From the NCBI RefSeq assembly GCF_000235745.1, contig NZ_AGSX01000046.1, positions 25,065 to 89,064 of the forward strand: a DNA stretch of 64,000 nt, written 5' to 3'. The notes beneath the pieces were generated by a model, which was given only the letters and a program-made list of their open reading frames with translations, ran no database searches and had not been told where the DNA came from. The position numbers were made by a program, and so were the translations under genes. Of this stretch, positions 32,447 through 42,663 are shown one piece after another. Source of the stretch: Stutzerimonas stutzeri SDM-LAC (GTDB taxonomy: Bacteria > Pseudomonadota > Gammaproteobacteria > Pseudomonadales > Pseudomonadaceae). The number at the start of each line of letters is the position of its first letter. Within the stretch, counting starts at the first letter, position 1.

Positions 32447-33712
32447 ATGACCGAGTCCGTACTCGATTACATGACCCGCCTCGGTCGCGCCGCGCGCGAG
32501 GCGTCGCGCGTGCTTGCGCGTGCCACCACAGCGCAGAAGAACCGAGCCTTGCAGGCCGCAGCCGCCGCGCTCGATGCGGCGCGCGAGGAACTGGTCCGTG
32601 CCAATCGTAAGGACCTCGAGGCCGGGCGCGCCAATAGTCTCGACGAGGCGATGCTTGATCGTCTGGCACTGACGCCGGCACGCATCGACGACATGATCGA
32701 GGGGCTGCGCCAGGTCGCAACCCTGCCTGACCCCATTGGCGAAATCCGCGACATGCGCTATCTGCCTTCCGGCATTCAGGTCGGCAAGATGCGTGTGCCG
32801 CTGGGCGTGGTTGGCATCATTTACGAGTCACGGCCCAACGTGACCATCGATGCGGCCAGCCTGTGTCTCAAGTCGGGCAACGCCACGATATTGCGTGGTG
32901 GCTCGGAAGCGATCCATTCGAACCAGGCGATTGCTCGCTGCATTCAGTTGGGGCTGGCCGAGGCCGAGCTGCCCGCTGCCGCAGTGCAAGTTGTCGAGAC
33001 CACCGACCGTGCCGCTGTTGGCGCATTGATCACCATGCCGGAATACGTGGATGTGATCGTCCCGCGCGGTGGCAAGGGGTTGATCGAGCGCATCAGTCGC
33101 GATGCCAAGGTGCCGGTGATCAAACACCTGGATGGCATCTGCCACGTGTTCATCGATCAGGCTGCCGATCTCGACAAGGCCGTTCGCATCGCCGACAACG
33201 CCAAGACCCAGCGCTACGCGCCCTGCAACACCATGGAGACGTTGCTGGTTCAGGCATCCGTTGCGGCACGTGTGCTGCCACCGCTGGCGGCGATCTATGG
33301 CGAAAAGGGCGTTGAACTGCGTGGTTGCCCTCGGACCTGTGAACTGCTGGGTAGCCAGGTGTTGGCTGCCAGCGAAGAGGACTGGTCCACCGAATACAAC
33401 GCACCGATCCTGTCGATCTGCATCGTCGATTCGCTGGATGAAGCCATCCAGCACATCAACCGCTACGGCTCGCAGCATACCGACGCGATTGTCACGGAAA
33501 ACTTCACCGATGCGCGGCGCTTCATCACTGAGGTCGATTCGGCGTCGGTGATGGTCAATGCCTCCACTCGTTTTGCCGACGGCTTCGAGTACGGTCTGGG
33601 GGCTGAGATCGGTATTTCCACCGATAAGCTGCACGCCCGTGGTCCGGTCGGTCTGGAAGGCCTGACCAGTGAGAAGTACGTGGTATTCGGCGACGGCCAC
33701 GTGCGTACTTGA
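32447..33712 (+). CDS. proA: glutamate-5-semialdehyde dehydrogenase (gamma-glutamyl phosphate reductase)
   Basis: A 421-residue enzyme of proline synthesis that reduces glutamyl-5-phosphate with NADPH. The catalytic Cys is in [13 protein letters not shown]. The 32447 ATG gives the family length and family start (TESVLDYM). It heads the cluster proA-nadD-rsfS-rlmH-mrdA-rodA-mltB-rlpA. The stop TGA overlaps the ATG of nadD (TGATG). Confidence 0.96.
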   Translation: MTESVLDYMTRLGRAAREASRVLARATTAQKNRALQAAAAALDAAREELVRANRKDLEAGRANSLDEAMLDRLALTPARIDDMIEGLRQVATLPDPIGEIRDMRYLPSGIQVGKMRVPLGVVGIIYESRPNVTIDAASLCLKSGNATILRGGSEAIHSNQAIARCIQLGLAEAELPAAAVQVVETTDRAAVGALITMPEYVDVIVPRGGKGLIERISRDAKVPVIKHLDGICHVFIDQAADLDKAVRIADNAKTQRYAPCNTMETLLVQASVAARVLPPLAAIYGEKGVELRGCPRTCELLGSQVLAASEEDWSTEYNAPILSICIVDSLDEAIQHINRYGSQHTDAIVTENFTDARRFITEVDSASVMVNASTRFADGFEYGLGAEIGISTDKLHARGPVGLEGLTSEKYVVFGDGHVRT

Positions 33713-34371
33713 TGAGGGCAACTGGCACCCCTCGGCGCATCGGCCTTCTCGGCGGCACCTTTGACCCGGTGCATATCGGGCATCTGCGTGGCGCGCTGGA
33801 AGTGTCCGAGATAGTCGGGCTCGACGAGGTCCGCCTGGTGCCCAACTACCGGCCGCCGCACCGCGAAACGCCATACAGCTCCGCGCAGGATCGCTTGACC
33901 ATGGTTCGGCTGGCTGTGCAGGACCTGGCTCCGCTGTCGGTCGATGCGCGCGAGCTGGAGCGTGACAAGCCGTCTTACACGCTCGACACGCTGGTGTCTC
34001 TGCGTGCCGAGCTGGGTCATGACGATCAGGTCTTTCTCATCGTCGGCTGGGACGCTTTTTGCGGACTTCCCAGTTGGCATCGCTGGGATGAGCTGCTCGA
34101 CCATTGCCATATCCTGGTCATGCAGCGACCGGATGCCGACAGTCAGGCGCCGGAAACGCTGCGCGACCTGCTGGCGGCACGCAGCGTCAACGATCCGCTG
34201 AGCCTCGCCGGCAGCGGTGGGCAAATTGCTTTCGTCTGGCAAGCCCCGCTAGGGGTATCGGCAACACGTATCCGTCAATTTCTGGCCAGCGGCCGATCTG
34301 TACGCTTTCTCGTACCGGACGCTGTACTGGCTTATATCAACGCGCACGGACTGTACCGGGCGTCGAACTGA
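33712..34371 (+). CDS. nadD: nicotinate-nucleotide adenylyltransferase NadD
   Basis: A 219-residue enzyme making deamido-NAD from nicotinate mononucleotide and ATP. The nucleotidyltransferase motif [12 protein letters not shown] is at about residues 14-25 and the SATRIR motif (ISxTxIR) is near residue 185. The ATG at 33712 overlaps the proA stop; an alternative TTG three bases earlier is less likely. It is translationally coupled to proA. Confidence 0.95.
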   Translation: MRATGTPRRIGLLGGTFDPVHIGHLRGALEVSEIVGLDEVRLVPNYRPPHRETPYSSAQDRLTMVRLAVQDLAPLSVDARELERDKPSYTLDTLVSLRAELGHDDQVFLIVGWDAFCGLPSWHRWDELLDHCHILVMQRPDADSQAPETLRDLLAARSVNDPLSLAGSGGQIAFVWQAPLGVSATRIRQFLASGRSVRFLVPDAVLAYINAHGLYRASN

Positions 34372-34385
34372 GGTTGTTTCACACT

Positions 34386-34745
34386 ATGCAAAATGATTCT
34401 TTGGCCCATCTGGCCGTTAGCGCCCTGGAAGATCTGAAAGGCACCGACATCACCACCATCGATGTTCGTGGCAAAACCAGCGTTACCGACTTCATGGTGA
34501 TCGCCAGCGGCACCTCCAGCCGTCACGTAAAATCTCTGGCCGAGAACGTGCTTGAAAAGGTCAAGGAGCAGGGCGTGCGCCCTCTGGGTAGCGAAGGGCT
34601 GGACGGCGGTGAGTGGGCGCTGCTCGACCTGGGCGATGTGGTGGTGCACGTGATGCAGGTGCCTACTCGGCAGTTCTACGATCTCGAGCGCCTCTGGCAA
34701 GGTGCCGAGCAGAGTCGCGCGCAGCACGCGGGCGAACAGGAATAA
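34386..34745 (+). CDS. rsfS: ribosome silencing factor RsfS
   Basis: A 119-residue protein that binds ribosomal protein L14 (uL14) and blocks subunit joining in stationary phase or starvation. The family core is [20 protein letters not shown] and [15 protein letters not shown]. It is 14 bases after nadD and in the conserved nadD-rsfS-rlmH order. The frame is open far upstream, but the ATG at 34386 gives the known length. Confidence 0.95.
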   Translation: MQNDSLAHLAVSALEDLKGTDITTIDVRGKTSVTDFMVIASGTSSRHVKSLAENVLEKVKEQGVRPLGSEGLDGGEWALLDLGDVVVHVMQVPTRQFYDLERLWQGAEQSRAQHAGEQE

Positions 34746-34752
34746 TCGATCC

Positions 34753-35220
34753 GTGCGGATCAAGCTGATTGCGGTGGGCTCGAAGATGCCGCGCTGGGTG
34801 GAGGACGGTTGGCATGAATATGCCAAGCGCCTGCCGTCCGAGCTGCCCTTGGAGCTGCATGAAATATCTCTCAACACTCGCGGCAAGAATGCCGACGTGG
34901 CGCGATTGATTCGTCAGGAAGGCGAGGCCATGCTGGCGAAGGTTCAGCCTGGCGAGCGCATCGTCACGCTGGAAGTGACGGGGCGCCCCTGGAGCACCGA
35001 GCAGCTGGCTGGTGAGCTGGAGCGTTGGCGGCTCGATGCGCGCAACGTCAATCTGATGGTGGGCGGGCCGGAAGGGCTGGCGCCCGAGGTCTGCGCACGC
35101 AGCGAGCAGCGCTGGTCGCTGTCACCGCTCACCTTGCCGCATCCGCTGGTTCGTATTCTGATCGGCGAACAGATCTATCGCGCCTGGACGTTGCTGTCGG
35201 GTCACCCTTACCACAAGTAG
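34753..35220 (+). CDS. rlmH: 23S rRNA (pseudouridine1915-N3)-methyltransferase RlmH
   Basis: A 155-residue SPOUT methyltransferase modifying pseudouridine 1915 in helix 69 of 23S rRNA. The SAM knot is seen in VGGPEGLAP and the C-terminal SGHPYHK is the family tail. The start is GTG at 34753, giving exactly the family length of 155; the upstream frame is open but contains no good start. It is seven bases after rsfS. Confidence 0.96.
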   Translation: MRIKLIAVGSKMPRWVEDGWHEYAKRLPSELPLELHEISLNTRGKNADVARLIRQEGEAMLAKVQPGERIVTLEVTGRPWSTEQLAGELERWRLDARNVNLMVGGPEGLAPEVCARSEQRWSLSPLTLPHPLVRILIGEQIYRAWTLLSGHPYHK

Positions 35221-35236
35221 TACAGCCAAACCGAAG

Positions 35237-37126
35237 ATGTCCCAGCCGATTCCCCTCAAGGACCACGAAAAAGACGCCCGTCTGGTGCGCCAGCGCGTGC
35301 TTGTGGGCGGAGCAATGGTGCTGCTGCTGGTCGGCGTGTTGATAGCGCGTCTGTATTACTTGCAGGTCGTGCAGTACCAGCACCATTCCACGCTTTCGGA
35401 AAACAACCGGGTCCATGTTCAGCCCATTCCGCCTAACCGGGGGCTGATCTTCGATCGGACCGGCAAGATCATTGCGGATAACCGTCCCAGCTTCAGCCTG
35501 ACGGTGACTCGTGAGCGCGCCGAAGATTGGCGCAAGACGCTGGATACCGTGGTCGAGGTGCTGGAGCTGTCCAGCGAAGAGCGCGAACTGTTCGAGAAGC
35601 GCGTGCTGCAGGGGCGGCGTCCGTTCGAGCCGGTGCCGATCATGTATGAGTTGTCCGAGGAACAGATCGCACGCATTGCGGTGGATCAGTTCCGTCTGCC
35701 GGGCGTCGAAGTCGCGGCACAGCTGGTTCGGCACTATCCGCAGGGCGAGCATTTCGCGCATTCAGTCGGTTATGTCGGGCGGATCAACGAGGCTGAGGTC
35801 AAGCAGCTCGATCCGGTCAATTACAGCGGTACCCACCATATCGGCAAGACCGGCATCGAGCGCTTCTACGAGGACTCGTTGCACGGCCAGGTCGGTTACG
35901 AGGAAGTGGAGACGAACGCTCGCGGAAGGGTGCTGCGGGTGCTCAAACGTACCGATCCGATCCCGGGAAAGGACATCACCCTGACCCTCGATCTGGGACT
36001 CCAGCAGGCGGCCGAGGCTGCGCTGGCAGGACGTCGCGGGGCCATCGTGGCGTTGCAGCCGTCCACCGGCGAGGTTTTGGCGATGGTCAGTCAGCCGAGC
36101 TTCGACCCCAACCTGTTCGTTACCGGGATCAGCTTCAAGGCTTATGGCGAGCTGCGAGACTCGATCGACCAGCCGTTGTTCAACCGCGTGCTGCGCGGAT
36201 TGTACCCACCCGGGTCGACGATCAAGCCGATGATGGCAGTCGCAGGTCTCGACGCTGGGGTCGTCACCGAGGACAGCAAGGTGTTCGATCCGGGCTTCTT
36301 CCAACTGCCCAACGTGAAACACAAGTACCGGAACTGGAATCGCGGCGGCGACGGCTGGGTGGATCTGGAAACGGCGATCATGCGATCCAATGACACCTAC
36401 TTTTACGACCTCGCGCACAAGATGGGCATCGACCGCATGCATGACTACATGAGCCGCTTTGGCCTTGGCCAGCGTGTTGCGTTGGACATGTTCGAGGAAA
36501 CGGCCGGTCTGATGCCCTCGCGCGACTGGAAGCGGGCGCGTTATCGGCAGGCCTGGTATCCCGGCGAGACCGTCATTCTCGGCATCGGCCAGGGTTACAT
36601 GCAGGCGACGCCGTTGCAGCTGGCCCAGGCGACCGCGCTGATGGCGACTCGCGGCAAATGGATCAGGCCGCACCTGGCGAAAAGCATCGAAGGACAGAAG
36701 CCTGTCGATCCGGAGCCGATGCCTGACATTCAGCTTCGCGATCCAAGCTACTGGGAGGCTTCGATCAACGGAATGGTGAAGGTGCTGCATGGCGCCCGCG
36801 GCACGGCAAAGAAAGTTGGCGACAGTGCCGCCTACCGCATCGCCGGCAAGAGCGGTACGGCGCAAGTAGTGGCCATCAAGCAGGGCGAGAAGTACGACAG
36901 CGACAAGCTCGCCGAACGCCACCGCGACCACGCCTTGTTCATCGCCTTCGCCCCGGTGCACGACCCGCAGATTGCGGTGGCGGTCATGGTCGAGAATGGT
37001 GAGTCCGGCTCTGGCGTCGCGGCACCTGTGGCCAAGCAGGTGATGGATGCCTGGTTGCTGAACGAGGCGGGCGAGCTGAAAGCCGAATTCGCGCCGGTCG
37101 TGACTGCTCAGGAGCCCAAGCCATGA
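35237..37126 (+). CDS. mrdA: penicillin-binding protein 2 (elongation transpeptidase)
   Basis: A 629-residue class B PBP of the elongasome. One membrane segment (about 22-44) is followed by the pedestal domain and transpeptidase. Active-site motifs: S327-T-I-K330, SND in MRSNDTYFY, and KSGT in GKSGTAQV. Works with RodA to build the lateral wall. Its stop overlaps the rodA start (ATGA), a classic pair. Confidence 0.97.
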   Translation: MSQPIPLKDHEKDARLVRQRVLVGGAMVLLLVGVLIARLYYLQVVQYQHHSTLSENNRVHVQPIPPNRGLIFDRTGKIIADNRPSFSLTVTRERAEDWRKTLDTVVEVLELSSEERELFEKRVLQGRRPFEPVPIMYELSEEQIARIAVDQFRLPGVEVAAQLVRHYPQGEHFAHSVGYVGRINEAEVKQLDPVNYSGTHHIGKTGIERFYEDSLHGQVGYEEVETNARGRVLRVLKRTDPIPGKDITLTLDLGLQQAAEAALAGRRGAIVALQPSTGEVLAMVSQPSFDPNLFVTGISFKAYGELRDSIDQPLFNRVLRGLYPPGSTIKPMMAVAGLDAGVVTEDSKVFDPGFFQLPNVKHKYRNWNRGGDGWVDLETAIMRSNDTYFYDLAHKMGIDRMHDYMSRFGLGQRVALDMFEETAGLMPSRDWKRARYRQAWYPGETVILGIGQGYMQATPLQLAQATALMATRGKWIRPHLAKSIEGQKPVDPEPMPDIQLRDPSYWEASINGMVKVLHGARGTAKKVGDSAAYRIAGKSGTAQVVAIKQGEKYDSDKLAERHRDHALFIAFAPVHDPQIAVAVMVENGESGSGVAAPVAKQVMDAWLLNEAGELKAEFAPVVTAQEPKP

Positions 37127-38268
37127 GCGGAACATTCGATCGCACGCTTTCAACCGCCGATGTGATGCGTCGTCGGGCGACGCTGTTACAGCGCATGCAT
37201 ATCGATGGAGTGCTGCTCCTGCTTCTGCTGATGCTCGCAGCCGGTAGCCTGTTCGTCCTCTATTCGGCTGGCGGCAAGAATATCGACCTGTTGATCAAGC
37301 AGGCGACTTCCTATGGCTTCGGCCTGGGCGCCATGCTGGTGATCGCTCAGTTGGAGCCAAGATTCATGGCGCGCTGGGTTCCGGCGGGTTATCTGGCGGT
37401 CGTCGCACTGCTGGTCGCGGTGGAGTTCGTCGGATACACCGCAATGGGCGCGACCCGCTGGATCAATATCCCCGGGGTGATTCGCTTCCAGCCGTCCGAG
37501 CTCATGAAGATCATCATGCCGATGACCATTGCCTGGTACCTGTCCGCACGCGCGTTGCCGCCGGGAATCAAGCACACCATGGTCAGCCTGGGGCTGATCA
37601 TCACGCCCTTCGTGCTGATCCTCAAGCAACCGGATCTGGGCACTTCGTTGCTGGTGTTGGTTTCCGGTGCCTTCGTGCTGTTCATCGCCGGGCTGCGCTG
37701 GCGCTGGGTCCTGAGCGCGATAGCAGCGCTGGTACCGATCGCCGTCGGCATGTGGTATTTCGTGCTGCACAACTACCAGAAACAGCGCGTGCATACCTTC
37801 CTCGATCCGGAAAGCGATCCGCTGGGAACCGGCTGGAACATCATTCAGTCGAAGGCGGCGATTGGTTCGGGCGGAGTCTTTGGCAAGGGCTGGCTGCAGG
37901 GTACTCAGTCGCATCTGGATTTTTTGCCGGAAAGCCATACGGACTTTATCATTGCCGTTCTGGCTGAAGAGTTCGGTCTGGTGGGGGTCTGCCTGCTGCT
38001 GCTGCTGTACCTGCTGCTGATCGCGCGTGGGCTGGTCATCACCGTTCAGGCGCAAACGCTGTTTGGCAAGTTGCTGGCTGGTGCGCTGACGATGACCTTC
38101 TTCGTCTATGTATTCATCAACATCGGCATGGTGAGCGGTCTGTTGCCGGTGGTAGGGGTGCCGTTGCCCTTCATCAGTTTTGGTGGCACTTCATTGGTAA
38201 CCCTGCTATCAGGGTTCGGGGTTTTGATGTCGATCCACACCCATCGCAAGTGGATCGCACAGGTTTGA
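37123..38268 (+). CDS. rodA: rod-shape determining SEDS glycosyltransferase RodA
   Basis: A 381-residue SEDS protein with about ten membrane segments. It polymerises lipid II glycan strands in the elongasome together with PBP2. The family signature is GATRWINIPG near residue 105, IIMPMTIAWYL, and the C-terminal SFGGTS loop. It follows mrdA with a four-base overlap. Confidence 0.97.
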   Translation: MSGTFDRTLSTADVMRRRATLLQRMHIDGVLLLLLLMLAAGSLFVLYSAGGKNIDLLIKQATSYGFGLGAMLVIAQLEPRFMARWVPAGYLAVVALLVAVEFVGYTAMGATRWINIPGVIRFQPSELMKIIMPMTIAWYLSARALPPGIKHTMVSLGLIITPFVLILKQPDLGTSLLVLVSGAFVLFIAGLRWRWVLSAIAALVPIAVGMWYFVLHNYQKQRVHTFLDPESDPLGTGWNIIQSKAAIGSGGVFGKGWLQGTQSHLDFLPESHTDFIIAVLAEEFGLVGVCLLLLLYLLLIARGLVITVQAQTLFGKLLAGALTMTFFVYVFINIGMVSGLLPVVGVPLPFISFGGTSLVTLLSGFGVLMSIHTHRKWIAQV

Positions 38269-38273
38269 TTAGA

Positions 38274-39299
38274 GTGAATTTCTTGGATCGATTACGGCGT
38301 GGCTGGTTGACACGGGTGCTCTGTGGAGCGGGTCTTTTCGCGGCGTTCGGAAATGCTTCGGCGGTTTTTGCGGCTGATTATGAGGGCGAAAAAGTCGCCG
38401 ATTTCGTACGCGAAATGACTCAGGATTACGGCTTCGCCGGTGAGCAGGTGGCCGAAGTGCTGGCCCAGGCAGAGCGCAAGCAGGTCATCCTCGATGCCAT
38501 CTCCCGCCCGGCAGAGCGCGTCAAGGCATGGAAAGAATATCGGCCGATCTTCATGACCGATTCGCGGATTGCTCAGGGCGTGGATTTCTGGCGCGAGAAT
38601 GACGCGGCGCTGGCGCGCGCCGAACAGGAGTTCGGTGTGCCGGCCCAGGTCATCGTCGCCATCATCGGCGTCGAAACGTTCTACGGCCGCAACACGGGCA
38701 ACTACCGGGTCATAGATGCGCTGTCGACTTTGGGCTTCGATTATCCGCCGCGCCAGCCATTCTTCCGCCAGCAGCTCAAGGAATTTCTGTTGTTGGCCCG
38801 TGAAGAGCAGGTCGACCCGCTGACGCTGACCGGTTCATACGCCGGTGCCATGGGGCTGCCGCAATTCATGCCGAGCAGCTTTCGCGCCTATGCCGTGGAC
38901 TTCGATGCCGATGGTCGTATCGACATCTGGAAAAATCCTGTCGACGCCATCGGCAGCGCCGCCAACTATTTCAAACAGCACGGTTGGACCGCCGGTGCGC
39001 CAGTGGTGGCGCGGGCTACGGTCAGCGGTGAGCAGCATGGCGACGGCCTGACCGAGGGCCTCGAACCGGTGAAGAATGCTGCCCAATTGCGCGCGCTGGG
39101 TTGGCAGTGGCCGACCGAAATGAAGGTGGCCGAAGATACGGCGGTCACCGCCTTTCGTCTGGAAGGCGCTGAGGGCGATGAGTATTGGGTCGGCTTGCCC
39201 AACTTCTATGTAATCACCCGTTATAACCGCAGCGTCATGTACGCGATGGCGGTCCATCAGCTCTCCGAGCAGCTGGTCCAGGCGCGGGGTGCACAATGA
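38274..39299 (+). CDS. mltB: lytic murein transglycosylase B (MltB/SltB1 family)
   Basis: A 341-residue periplasmic lytic transglycosylase cleaving peptidoglycan glycan strands. An N-terminal signal peptide ends near FA-ADY with no lipobox, so it is soluble (SltB1 type). The catalytic Glu is in GVETFYGRNTG and the consensus YAGAMGLPQFMPSS follows. I chose the GTG at 38274; an earlier in-frame GTG overlaps rodA by 19 bases and is less likely. It overlaps rlpA at ATGA. Confidence 0.87.
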   Translation: MNFLDRLRRGWLTRVLCGAGLFAAFGNASAVFAADYEGEKVADFVREMTQDYGFAGEQVAEVLAQAERKQVILDAISRPAERVKAWKEYRPIFMTDSRIAQGVDFWRENDAALARAEQEFGVPAQVIVAIIGVETFYGRNTGNYRVIDALSTLGFDYPPRQPFFRQQLKEFLLLAREEQVDPLTLTGSYAGAMGLPQFMPSSFRAYAVDFDADGRIDIWKNPVDAIGSAANYFKQHGWTAGAPVVARATVSGEQHGDGLTEGLEPVKNAAQLRALGWQWPTEMKVAEDTAVTAFRLEGAEGDEYWVGLPNFYVITRYNRSVMYAMAVHQLSEQLVQARGAQ

Positions 39300-40279
39300 C
39301 CTCCCGTTTGCTGGCGGTAACGGCTTTCGCTGTGCTGGTTGTCGGGTGCTCGTCGGCCCCGACACCGTCGCCGGCCCCCACGAAAAGTGCAGGCATCAGC
39401 GGTCCGGATGACTACTCGCGACCGCACAAGGACGGCGCGCCTTGGTGGGATGTCGACGTGTCCAGCATCCCCGATGCGACACCCAGGCCGCACAACGGTC
39501 CGTTCAAGGCCAATCCCTATACCGTGCTGGGCAAGACCTATTACCCAATTGGTGACGGACGCAACTATCGGGCGACCGGAACAGCATCCTGGTATGGCAC
39601 CAAGTTTCACGGTCAGCCGACTGCCAACGGTGAAAAGTACGACCTGTACGGCATGAGTGCAGCGCATAAGACGCTGCCGCTGCCCAGCTATGTGCGGGTA
39701 ACCAACCTCGACAACGGCAAGACTGTGGTACTGCGCGTCAACGATCGCGGTCCCTTCTACTCGGATCGAATCATCGATCTGTCCTTTGCGGCAGCGAAGA
39801 AACTGGGCTACGCCGAAACCGGAACCGCGCGGGTCAAGGTCGAAGGTATCGACCCTGAACAATGGTGGGCCGAGCGTGGCAGGCCGGCGCCGATGGTACT
39901 GGCCGAGCCGCAGAAGGTTGCGAAGCCGGCGGTTGCTACGCTGGCACAACCTGTCGAGCAGTACACGCCGCCTCCAGCGCAACATGCCGGTGCTACCGTG
40001 CCGCTTGAGGTTGCCAGTGCCGACACGAGTGACGCATCTGCGGCTGGGGTCTATCTGCAGGTCGGCGCGTTCGCCAACCCCGATGCCGCTCAGTTGCTGC
40101 GTGACAAGCTCAGTAGCATGACTGGCGCGCCGGTATTCGTGAGTTCGGTTGTCCACCAGGAGCAGATCCTGCATCGGGTGCGTCTGGGGCCAATCGATTC
40201 CCCTGATGAAGCCGCGCAGCTCGAACAGAGCGTCCGTCTTGCCAATCTGGGGAACCCGCGGCGAGTAAGCGGTGATTAA
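39296..40279 (+). CDS. rlpA: septal ring lytic transglycosylase RlpA
   Basis: A 327-residue outer-membrane lipoprotein: lipobox VVGC with Cys18. The double-psi beta-barrel (about 95-185) begins GTASWYGTKFHG and contains the catalytic Asp in NDRGPFY. A C-terminal SPOR domain (about 245-320) binds denuded septal glycan. A Pro-rich linker joins them. RlpA cleaves naked glycan strands during cell separation in Pseudomonas. Confidence 0.95.
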   Translation: MTSRLLAVTAFAVLVVGCSSAPTPSPAPTKSAGISGPDDYSRPHKDGAPWWDVDVSSIPDATPRPHNGPFKANPYTVLGKTYYPIGDGRNYRATGTASWYGTKFHGQPTANGEKYDLYGMSAAHKTLPLPSYVRVTNLDNGKTVVLRVNDRGPFYSDRIIDLSFAAAKKLGYAETGTARVKVEGIDPEQWWAERGRPAPMVLAEPQKVAKPAVATLAQPVEQYTPPPAQHAGATVPLEVASADTSDASAAGVYLQVGAFANPDAAQLLRDKLSSMTGAPVFVSSVVHQEQILHRVRLGPIDSPDEAAQLEQSVRLANLGNPRRVSGD

Positions 40280-40353
40280 AAGCCGTACTTCGCTGATCGA
40301 TAACCAGGCAGACCTGTACCGTTTTTTTGCCACACCACCTTTCTGAGAGCGCA

Positions 40354-41511
40354 ATGACTATCACCACCTTCGTGCACCGGCTGTTCCTTCTCACTGTGCT
40401 GGCCGTAGCGCCCACCGCCTGGGCCGAGCCGATCATTCCATCACCGCCACAGTTGGCGGCCAAGTCCTACGTCCTCATGGACGCGGCCAGCGGCAAGATC
40501 CTGGTCGAGAATGCCGGTGATGAACGCCTGCCGCCTGCCAGCCTGACCAAGTTGATGACCGCTTACATCGCCACACTGGAAATCAAGAAGGGCCAGATCT
40601 CCGAAAGCGACATGGTGACCGTCAGCGAAAAAGCCTGGCGCACCGGTGGCTCGCGGATGTTCATCCAGGTCAACACGCAGGTTTCGGTGGACGATCTGCT
40701 GCACGGCATCATCATCCAGTCCGGCAACGACGCCAGCGTTGCCATGGCTGAGCATATTGCCGGCAGCGAAGAGGCGTTCGCCGACCTCATGAACAGCACA
40801 GCGCAGCGATTGGGCATGACCAATACGCACTTCATGAATGCCACGGGCCTGCCGCATCCGGATCACTATTCTTCCGCCGCGGACATGGCCAAGCTGGCGC
40901 GCGCGATCATTCATGAGGACCCTGCACACTACGGCATCTATGCGCAGAAGGAGTTCTTCTGGAACAACATCAAGCAGCCCAACCGCAACCTTCTGCTATG
41001 GCGCGACAAGACCGTCGACGGCCTGAAGACCGGTCACACCGAAGAGGCCGGCTACTGCCTGGTGGCTTCCGCTGTTCGTGATGACATGCGTCTGATCAGC
41101 GCCGTTTTTGGCACCAACAGCGAGCAGGCGCGCGCCGCCGAGACGCAGAAATTGCTGACCTATGGCTTCCGCTTCTTCGAGACCCGGACCTTCTATCAGA
41201 AAGGTGTCGAGCTGGCGACGTCCCGTGTCTGGAAGGGCCAGCAGGACCAGGTGAGTGCCGGGCTCGCACGCGACCTGACCATGACCCTGCCGCGTGGGCA
41301 GATGGACAAGCTGCAGGCCGGCCTGACGTTTAACCCCGAACTCACGGCGCCCATCCAGCAGGGTGACGTGATCGGTAAAGTTGAGGTCAACCTCGATGGT
41401 CAGGTGTTGCAGAGCACCGATCTGATTGCCCTGCAGGCCGTGGAAGAAGGTGGGCTGTTCAGCCGTCTGTGGGATAGCATTCAGCTGTTCTTCTTCAATC
41501 TCTTCAACTGA
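40354..41511 (+). CDS. dacC: D-alanyl-D-alanine carboxypeptidase (PBP5/6 type)
   Basis: A 385-residue low-molecular-weight PBP that trims the terminal D-Ala from pentapeptides. Signal peptide 1-24. Active-site motifs: S63-L-T-K66, S123-G-N125 and K225-T-G. A C-terminal PBP5 domain and an amphipathic membrane-anchoring helix ([15 protein letters not shown]) are present. The start at 40354 has a GAGAG site. It is the last enzyme of the cell-wall cluster before ybeD-lipB. Confidence 0.95.
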   Translation: MTITTFVHRLFLLTVLAVAPTAWAEPIIPSPPQLAAKSYVLMDAASGKILVENAGDERLPPASLTKLMTAYIATLEIKKGQISESDMVTVSEKAWRTGGSRMFIQVNTQVSVDDLLHGIIIQSGNDASVAMAEHIAGSEEAFADLMNSTAQRLGMTNTHFMNATGLPHPDHYSSAADMAKLARAIIHEDPAHYGIYAQKEFFWNNIKQPNRNLLLWRDKTVDGLKTGHTEEAGYCLVASAVRDDMRLISAVFGTNSEQARAAETQKLLTYGFRFFETRTFYQKGVELATSRVWKGQQDQVSAGLARDLTMTLPRGQMDKLQAGLTFNPELTAPIQQGDVIGKVEVNLDGQVLQSTDLIALQAVEEGGLFSRLWDSIQLFFFNLFN

Positions 41512-41573
41512 ACCGCGGAAGTGCGCCCTGGCTACCGGTCGGGCGCGCACTCTCGGATCATGAGTCCGCTGCC

Positions 41574-41858
41574 ATGACTGACACCAAAAGCGAAACACAG
41601 CCCCCCAAAATTGAATTTCCCTGCGAACGTTACCCGATCAAGGTCATCGGCGATGCGGGCGAGGGCTTCAGCGACACGGTGGTGGAGGTGATCCGGCGGC
41701 ATGCTCCGGACTTCGATGAAACCACCCTGGTGAGTCGAGACAGCCGCAATGGGCGTTTCCTGTCCGTGCAGGTATTGATCACCGCTACCAGTGTCGATCA
41801 GCTGCAGGCGATCCACGTCGATCTACGCGCTACCGGGCGCGTGCACATGGTCTTGTGA
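41574..41858 (+). CDS. ybeD: DUF493 family protein YbeD
   Basis: A 94-residue small protein of the YbeD/DUF493 family with an ACT-like fold (E. coli structure known), regulatory in appearance but with no proven function. It is conserved between dacA/dacC and lipB. Core pattern: [14 protein letters not shown] and YLSVQV-like end. Its stop is next to the lipB start. Confidence 0.92.
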   Translation: MTDTKSETQPPKIEFPCERYPIKVIGDAGEGFSDTVVEVIRRHAPDFDETTLVSRDSRNGRFLSVQVLITATSVDQLQAIHVDLRATGRVHMVL

Positions 41859-42577
41859 TGAATGAGCAACCTGCGGGTCCGTGCCTGGTGCCCAGCCCCG
41901 CTGAGGCGGATTCTCCGGCGAGGAGTGGCCCGCTGCTGGCGGTGCGCGAGCTCGGGCTGGTGGAGTATTCGATCGCCTGGCAAGCCATGCAGCGTTTCAC
42001 CAACGAACGGGTGGCTGACACCGTAGACGAGATTTGGCTGCTGCAGCATCCGCGGGTGTTTACCCAGGGGCAGGCCGGCAAGCCAGAACACCTGCTGTTG
42101 CCAGGCGACATTCCCGTGGTTCAGGCCGATCGGGGCGGGCAGGTGACCTATCATGGCCCGGGGCAACTGGTGTGTTACCTGATGCTGGACGTCAGGCGTT
42201 TGGGTATCGGCGTGCGGGATTTGGTCAGCCGGATCGAATCCAGCCTGATCGACCTGCTTGCCAGCTACGGCGTGCAGGCGTTGGCGAAGCCCGATGCGCC
42301 CGGCGTGTACGTCGAGGGTGCGAAGATCGCCTCTCTGGGCCTGCGCATCCGTAACGGTCGCTCATTCCACGGTCTGGCGCTGAATGTGGACATGGATCTG
42401 GAGCCCTTCGGCCGGATCAATCCATGCGGCTATGCGGGTATGAGTATGACCCAGTTGGCCGATGTGGTCGCTGAGCCGATTGCCTTTGCCGATGTGAGTG
42501 CCCGCCTGCGCGAACAGTTGGTCAAACACCTTGGCTACGCGCAGCAGGCCCTGACAGGCGTGGGAATGCTCAGCTGA
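41858..42577 (+). CDS. lipB: octanoyl-[acyl-carrier-protein] transferase LipB
   Basis: A 239-residue enzyme that transfers octanoate from ACP to lipoyl domains. Active-site Cys in NPCGYAGM and Lys in GAKIASLG match the family; the core starts at [13 protein letters not shown]. About 28 residues at the N-terminus, rich in Pro/Ala, go beyond the usual length of about 215, so the real start could be an internal GTG just before the core. The chosen ATG overlaps the ybeD stop. Confidence 0.9.
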   Translation: MNEQPAGPCLVPSPAEADSPARSGPLLAVRELGLVEYSIAWQAMQRFTNERVADTVDEIWLLQHPRVFTQGQAGKPEHLLLPGDIPVVQADRGGQVTYHGPGQLVCYLMLDVRRLGIGVRDLVSRIESSLIDLLASYGVQALAKPDAPGVYVEGAKIASLGLRIRNGRSFHGLALNVDMDLEPFGRINPCGYAGMSMTQLADVVAEPIAFADVSARLREQLVKHLGYAQQALTGVGMLS

Positions 42578-42622
42578 GCCGTGCCTGCTTAACCAATGTG
42601 AGGGTGTATGGCGGATTACAAA

Positions 42623-42650
42623 CGCCTGCCCGGCGAGAAAAAGGCAGGCG
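42623..42650. terminator. hairpin between convergent lipB and lipA
   Basis: CGCCTGCC at 42623-42630 pairs perfectly with GGCAGGCG at 42643-42650 around a 12-base loop. It lies 45 bases after lipB and 14 bases before the end of lipA. No strong T-run, but position and symmetry fit a shared terminator. Confidence 0.5.
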
Positions 42651-42663
42651 GTCTTCGGCGCGA

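Noticed and set aside
35762-37153. 463-codon open frame antisense to mrdA
   Set aside because: Shadow of the PBP2 gene; no signal, motif or ribosome site.
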